From NCBI GenBank assembly GCA_905234455.1, contig CAJOIH010000022.1:1-46800 (forward strand): a stretch of 46,800 bases of DNA. Reading direction: 5' to 3'. Numbering within the stretch: position 1 is the first letter of the stretch; every line of letters begins with the position of its first letter. Below, piece after piece: positions 42,801 through 46,800 of this stretch. The stretch is from an uncultured Bacteroidales bacterium (GTDB taxonomy: Bacteria > Bacteroidota > Bacteroidia > Bacteroidales > F082). The notes under the pieces were generated by a model. It searched no databases, had not been told where the DNA came from, and saw only the letters and a program-made list of their open reading frames with translations. The translations under genes and the position numbers were made by a program.

Positions 42801-44024
42801 ATGTCTGGCATCAAAATCATCTCCGACCGTCTGTTTTCGCTTGCGAAGGGCAACCTCTCTTCGACGGTGATGCGTTTGGCTGTGGTCAGCGTGGCCCTGG
42901 CGCTCACGGTGATGATCGTCTCCCTGGCTGTGGTGGTGGGCTTCAAGAACCAGATCCGCGACAAGGTGGTGGGTTTTGTGGCACCCATCCATATTCAGAC
43001 CCTGGACCTCAACGAGTCGTTTGAGGAACAGCCTTTTGTGGTCGACGAGCGGCTGCAGAAGGCCTTGACCACGACCCCAGGCATACGTCACTACCAGATG
43101 GTGGCCAACAAAGCCGGCATGGTGAAGACCGACGACGAGATTCAAGGCGTAGTGATGAAAGGGGTGGAAGCCGACTACGACTGGAGCTATTTCGAGGCCT
43201 GCCTCAAAGATGGAGAGGTGCCGAAATATGTCGACGGCGAACGCTCCACCGAGGTGCTGGTCTCGAAAAACATCGCCGACAAGATGCTGCTCCAGGTGGG
43301 CGACGACGTGCGCGTGTGGTTCATCGACGAAGACATGCAAGCCAGGGGGCGCAAGTTCAACGTGAAAGGGATCTTTGAGACCGGGCTTTCCGAATTCGAC
43401 GAACGTTATTTGTTCTGTGACCTCGACCAGATTCGCCGGCTGAACCGTTGGGCCGACGACGAGACGGGTGTGGTGGAGGTGTGGCTCAATGAGGTGGAGG
43501 ACATGGACAAGGTCAACGAACAGCTGTATTTCAACATCCCAGGCACCTTAGCTTCGTACACGGCCCGAGAGAGCAACCCCCAGATCTTCGACTGGCTGGC
43601 GCTGCTCGATACCAATGTGTGGCTCATCCTAGTGCTGATGTTCCTCGTGGCGGGCATCACCGTCGTCTCCATGCTGCTCATCATCATCATCGAGAAGACC
43701 TCGACCATCGGCCTGCTGAAGGCCATGGGGGCTGACAACGGCTTTGTCCGCTCGGTGTTCATGCGCCGCTCGCTGCGGATTCTCCTGCTGGGGATGCTCA
43801 TAGGTAATATAATAGGTGTGGGCTTCTGCCTGATCCAACAGTATACCGGACTCATCCACCTCAACCCCGAGACCTATTACCTCTCCGCCGTTCCCATCGA
43901 ACTCCACTGGGGTACCGTGGTGATGCTCAACCTCGCCGTTTTTGTCCTTTGGATGCTGATGCTGTTGATACCGACGGCTATCATCAATAGGATCAGGCCT
44001 TCCCGTTCCATCCGATTTGAGTGA
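42801..44024 (+). CDS. ABC transporter permease, LolC/LolE-like (FtsX/MacB fold)
   Basis: A 407-residue inner-membrane protein with the LolC/E layout: one helix near the N-terminus (about 24-46, SVALALTVMIVSLAVVVGF), a large periplasmic domain (about 47-270), and three C-terminal helices (about 275-300, 325-350, 370-395). The coupling segment EKTSTIGLLKAMGADNGFV is typical of FtsX-type permeases. In lipoprotein release these proteins work with the ATPase LolD and with LolA; a LolA-like gene is in the window but no LolD. ATG 42801 begins at the amphipathic pre-helix common to the family. Confidence 0.9.
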   Translation: MSGIKIISDRLFSLAKGNLSSTVMRLAVVSVALALTVMIVSLAVVVGFKNQIRDKVVGFVAPIHIQTLDLNESFEEQPFVVDERLQKALTTTPGIRHYQMVANKAGMVKTDDEIQGVVMKGVEADYDWSYFEACLKDGEVPKYVDGERSTEVLVSKNIADKMLLQVGDDVRVWFIDEDMQARGRKFNVKGIFETGLSEFDERYLFCDLDQIRRLNRWADDETGVVEVWLNEVEDMDKVNEQLYFNIPGTLASYTARESNPQIFDWLALLDTNVWLILVLMFLVAGITVVSMLLIIIIEKTSTIGLLKAMGADNGFVRSVFMRRSLRILLLGMLIGNIIGVGFCLIQQYTGLIHLNPETYYLSAVPIELHWGTVVMLNLAVFVLWMLMLLIPTAIINRIRPSRSIRFE

Positions 44025-44051
44025 TGTTTCACCTCTCTGAAGCTGTGGTAA

Positions 44052-44068
44052 TTTAGAAAAATTCTAAA
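44052..44068. promoter_or_regulatory. 7-bp inverted repeat upstream of the acidic protein gene
   Basis: TTTAGAA and TTCTAAA separated by AAA (44052-44068), 70 bases before the ATG at 44138. It looks like a small operator. Only a poor -7 candidate (TATCTTCA at 44103-44110) lies between it and the gene. Confidence 0.35.
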
Positions 44069-44137
44069 ATATCAGAGGGCTGTTCCATATCGAAAAAACC
44101 CCTATCTTCACGGCTCCAAACAAAACAATAAAAAGTA

Positions 44138-44587
44138 ATGGAAAAATTTGTGATCGAGCCGATGAAAGGCTTTGGTGAAATTCCCTTCGGAATGTCGTTG
44201 GACGATGCAGTGAAGATCCTCGGCAACCCTGTGTTTTATGAGGAAGTCAGCGATTTGGAGGAGACGGGCAACCGTTCCATCTATTATGAGTATGACGATA
44301 TTGCCACCAACATTTATTTTGAAGGTGTCACCAAGTCGGTGGCTGCCTGCTTCGAGACGGAGAACGAGGACGCTGTCCTATATGACACCAAGGTCTTCAA
44401 GCTGAACCGTGCCGAGGTCATCGAGCTGATGCGCGAGAATGGCTTCAAGGAGCTTGAGGAAGAGGACGAGGACGGCGAGCACCGTGTGTCGTTCGAGGAC
44501 GCCATGATCGACTTCTTCTTCGATGGCGACAAAATGACCGCGGTCAGCTGGGGCGTGCTCGTCGACGAGCAAGGCAACATTATCTAG
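44138..44587 (+). CDS. acidic hypothetical protein
   Basis: A 149-residue soluble protein without signal peptide. The N-terminus GFGEIPFGMSLDDAVKILGNP has the F-G-M-S-x-D-E-x-x-x-x-L-G-x-P pattern found in several small alpha/beta binding domains (SmpA/OmlA-like and other families), followed by alternating strands and helices. It is strongly acidic, with runs such as EEEDEDGEH (about 108-116) and FFFDGD. I do not recognise the family. It overlaps the convergent xerD gene by four bases. Confidence 0.8.
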   Translation: MEKFVIEPMKGFGEIPFGMSLDDAVKILGNPVFYEEVSDLEETGNRSIYYEYDDIATNIYFEGVTKSVAACFETENEDAVLYDTKVFKLNRAEVIELMRENGFKELEEEDEDGEHRVSFEDAMIDFFFDGDKMTAVSWGVLVDEQGNII

Positions 44588-45495
44588 CTCTTCTTTAGGC
44601 GGGGATGGAATTCCGTGAGAGTCTCCCGTAACAAATCATCTGAAATGTGGGTATAGATTTCGGTGGTGCTGACGCTGGCATGACCGAGCATCTGCTGTAC
44701 AGCCAGAAGATTGGCTCCGCCTTCCAAAAGGTGGGTAGCAAAGCTGTGCCGGAAGGTATGGGGACTGATGGTTTTCTTGATGCCGTTGCGCTCGGCCAGT
44801 TCCTTCACCATGAGAAACACCGATTGTCGAGTCAGTCCCGTGCCGCGGCTGTTCAGGAACACGATGTCGGTGCATTTGGGCTTTGGTGTGATGTGCAATC
44901 GGGCCCCTTCGATATATTGGAATAGGATTTTCAAACTGCTGTCGCCTATAGGGACGAGCCTTTCCTTGCTGCCTTTGCCGAAGATGCGCAGGAAGCCATC
45001 CTTGCGATAGATGTCGCTGATCTGCAGTCCGATGAGTTCGGAGACACGCAATCCACAGCCGTACATCACCTCGATCATGGCCTTGTTGCGATGGCCGTTG
45101 GGTTGGCTGAGGTCGATGCTGTCGATCATCTGCTGGATTTCCTCCACACTCAGCACCTCGGGCAGATGGCGGCCCAAGGAAGGGGAGGAGATCAGCGCCG
45201 TGGGATCCTTTTCGGCAAGCTCCTCCTGGGCCAGATAACGCCAAAATGACTTCAAGCCTGACAGGATGCGTGCCTGGGAGGTGGCGCCGATATTCAAATC
45301 ATAAAGGTAGGCAAAGAAGTTCTCGATGGTGTCTTGAGTGATATCAGCAACCTCTGTTGACACACCTTGGCTTTCGAGATACTGTAAGAAAAGGTGGACA
45401 TCATGGACATAGGCCTCCACGCTGTTGTCGGACAGCGACAACTCCAACCGCAGGTAGTCGGAGTAATGCTTAATGAGGTTTTTGCTGATATCCAT
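44584..45495 (-). CDS. xerD: tyrosine recombinase XerD
   Basis: A 303-residue site-specific recombinase that resolves chromosome dimers at dif with its XerC partner. The catalytic residues fall almost exactly as in E. coli XerD: R150 in CGLRVSEL, K174, H246 and R249 in SPHTFRHSFATHLL, H272 in LGHASVSTTEIYTH, and the nucleophile Y281. The N-terminal SAM-like core-binding domain is complete. No att-like repeats flank it, so it is the housekeeping enzyme rather than an integrase. A strong terminator lies just upstream of its start, serving the DUF1015 gene. Confidence 0.95.
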   Translation of the reverse strand: MDISKNLIKHYSDYLRLELSLSDNSVEAYVHDVHLFLQYLESQGVSTEVADITQDTIENFFAYLYDLNIGATSQARILSGLKSFWRYLAQEELAEKDPTALISSPSLGRHLPEVLSVEEIQQMIDSIDLSQPNGHRNKAMIEVMYGCGLRVSELIGLQISDIYRKDGFLRIFGKGSKERLVPIGDSSLKILFQYIEGARLHITPKPKCTDIVFLNSRGTGLTRQSVFLMVKELAERNGIKKTISPHTFRHSFATHLLEGGANLLAVQQMLGHASVSTTEIYTHISDDLLRETLTEFHPRLKKS

Positions 45496-45502
45496 GGCGT
45501 AT

Positions 45503-45538
45503 AAAAAAATAGAGACGCCGAAAGGCGTCTCTATTTTG
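45503..45538. terminator. terminator between the DUF1015 gene and xerD
   Basis: Thirteen-bp stem (45507-45519 with 45524-45536; core GAGACGCC/GGCGTCTC) with a GAAA loop and flanking A and T runs. It lies just after the DUF1015 stop and directly before the xerD start, so xerD's promoter must overlap it or transcription reads through. Confidence 0.92.
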
Positions 45539-45540
45539 AT

Positions 45541-46800
45541 TTAATCCAGGGTGTGGATCACCAGACCGGATCTGAGTTTCGGCTCAAACCAAGTGGTCTT
45601 GGGAGGCATGATGTTGCCCGTGTCAGCGATGTCGATGATCTGCTTCATGCTCACAGGATAGAGCGCGAAGGCGACCTTCATCTCACCGCTGTCGACGCGA
45701 CGTTTCAGCTCGCCGAGGCCGCGGATGCCGCCAACGAAGTCGATGCGCTTGTCGGTGCGGAGGTCCTTGATGCCCAGAATCTTGTCGAGGACAAGGTTGC
45801 TGAGGATGGTGACGTCCAACACGCCGATAGGATCGTTGTCGTCGTAGGTGCCGGGTTTGGCAGTCAGGGAGTACCACACACCCTCAATATACATTGAGAA
45901 GTTGTGGAGCTTGTTGGGCTTGTACTCGGTGTCGCACTCGCAGTGGCAGGGGAACTCGCAGTTGCACTTGCCGCCGTCTTTGGTGCAGTTGCACTTGCAT
46001 TCAATGTCGAAGTTCTCTTGCAGGGCCTTGAAGAAGTCCTTGGTGCTCAGTCCGTTGAGGTCTTTCACGACGCGGTTGTAGTCGATGACGTTCAGCTGGT
46101 TGTCGGGGAAGATGACGGTCATGAAGTAGTTGTACTCCTCTTTGCCGGTGTGGGCGGGGTTGTGCTCTTTCTTCTCCTGGCCGACGAGGGCGGCAGCGGC
46201 GCTGCGGTGGTGACCGTCAGCGATGTACATGGCCGGGACCTTCTTGTCGAACAGCTCGACGAGACGGGCGATGGTGGCCTTGTCGTCGATGACCCAGAAG
46301 CGATGGCCGAAGCCGTCCTCCTTGGCGATGAAGTCGTAGATGGGCTTCTCAGCGGTGATCTTGCTCACGATGGCGTCGATTTCGGCGACGGCAGGGTAGG
46401 CGAAGAACACGGGTTCCACGTTGGCATTGGTGAGGCGGACGTGCTTCATGCGGTCTTCCTCTTTGTCCTTACGGGTGAGCTCATGCTTCTTGATGACCTT
46501 GTTCACATAGTCCTCGCTGTAGGCGCAAGCCACGATGCCATACTGCCAGTGGGCGTTGGCCTCGGTGGGGTTCATGCTCTGGGCGTAGATGTAGAGCTTT
46601 TCTTCCTGGTCTTGCTTGATCCATCCGAAGTCCTTGAAGCTGTTGAAGTTCTCAACGACTTTCAGATAGGTCTCGAGGTCGCTGTCCTTGTGGCCTTCAG
46701 GCAGGTCGATTTCGGCCTTGGTCACGTGGAGCAGGCTGTAGGGGTTGCCTTCGCATTCCTTGCGGGCCTCTTCGGTGTTCAGCACGTCGTAGGGGCGGGA
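45541..46800 (-). CDS. DUF1015 family protein with cysteine-rich insert (5' end beyond window)
   Basis: About 420 residues are visible; the frame stays open to the right edge, where it reads RPYDVLNTEEARKECEGNPYS, the conserved early block of DUF1015, so roughly the first 30 residues are missing. Other family marks are MYIADGHHRSAAA and GILDVTILSNLVLDKILGI-like sequence. Archaeal relatives (SerK, SbnI-like) phosphorylate free serine on a ParB-like fold; a serine kinase role here is inference. Between the two halves (bases about 45929-46003) there is an insert with eight cysteines (ECKCNC, KCNC, PCHCEC), which I do not expect in this family and which may bind metal. Confidence 0.88.
   Translation of the reverse strand, partial: SRPYDVLNTEEARKECEGNPYSLLHVTKAEIDLPEGHKDSDLETYLKVVENFNSFKDFGWIKQDQEEKLYIYAQSMNPTEANAHWQYGIVACAYSEDYVNKVIKKHELTRKDKEEDRMKHVRLTNANVEPVFFAYPAVAEIDAIVSKITAEKPIYDFIAKEDGFGHRFWVIDDKATIARLVELFDKKVPAMYIADGHHRSAAAALVGQEKKEHNPAHTGKEEYNYFMTVIFPDNQLNVIDYNRVVKDLNGLSTKDFFKALQENFDIECKCNCTKDGGKCNCEFPCHCECDTEYKPNKLHNFSMYIEGVWYSLTAKPGTYDDNDPIGVLDVTILSNLVLDKILGIKDLRTDKRIDFVGGIRGLGELKRRVDSGEMKVAFALYPVSMKQIIDIADTGNIMPPKTTWFEPKLRSGLVIHTLD

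Noticed and set aside
44584..45495. Integrase of a mobile element
   Set aside because: Length and the positions of all catalytic residues match chromosomal XerD, and no att repeats, cargo or tRNA target lie nearby.

Overview
The window looks like a chromosomal segment of an uncultured-type Bacteroidota, most likely order Bacteroidales. Three things point there. Many intergenic regions carry the Bacteroidota sigma-ABfr promoter pattern (TTG, about 19-21 bases, TAnnTTTG) and Shine-Dalgarno sites are scarce. Several families typical of the phylum are present (DUF1573, DUF3078, DUF4293, NamZ/DUF1343, a Rho with a long disordered insert). One protein ends in a type IX secretion sorting domain, which argues against the genus Bacteroides itself. 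Most genes are GC-rich in third positions, which opens many long antisense frames that are not genes.

Layout. 1-5.3 kb: a partial M16 peptidase lipoprotein, tRNA-Arg(TCT), a small RRM protein, a MalY/PatB-type lyase, and convergent ligA followed by a membrane protein. 5.3-9.5 kb: a hotdog thioesterase overlapping a secreted GH2 beta-galactosidase. 9.5-14.1 kb (minus): arginine deiminase, a ProX-type deacylase and uvrA. 14.1-18.7 kb (plus): an ECF sigma factor, an unlisted 47-residue ORF, pepE and a PMCA-type calcium ATPase. 18.7-24.8 kb (minus): a lipocalin-like lipoprotein with arcC, dnaB, a RecB-like Fe-S nuclease relative, a MATE exporter and free methionine-R-sulfoxide reductase. 24.8-28.6 kb: mpl, lolA and rho. 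28.7-32.4 kb: DUF4293, a phosphodiesterase, DUF3078, a TonB-domain protein and rlmB.

32.4-34.9 kb is the accessory segment. It holds an MNT/HEPN gene pair of the toxin-antitoxin type, then a 315-base gap with a strongly structured, apparently undescribed RNA, then a very AT-rich polytopic membrane protein. The RNA has nested stems and a competing terminator-like fold, so it may be a regulator of the membrane protein gene or an independent small RNA. This is the best candidate for something new in the window.

34.9-46.8 kb returns to core genes: an S9 peptidase lipoprotein with a T9SS cargo protein, a TGS-uridine kinase fusion, tRNA-Met(CAT), DUF1573 with an aspartate aminotransferase, NamZ, a LolC/E-type permease, an acidic unknown protein, xerD, and a DUF1015 protein with an eight-cysteine insert that runs off the right edge. 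I saw no CRISPR array, transposase, rRNA or prophage. All calls are from reading the sequence; no database search was run.
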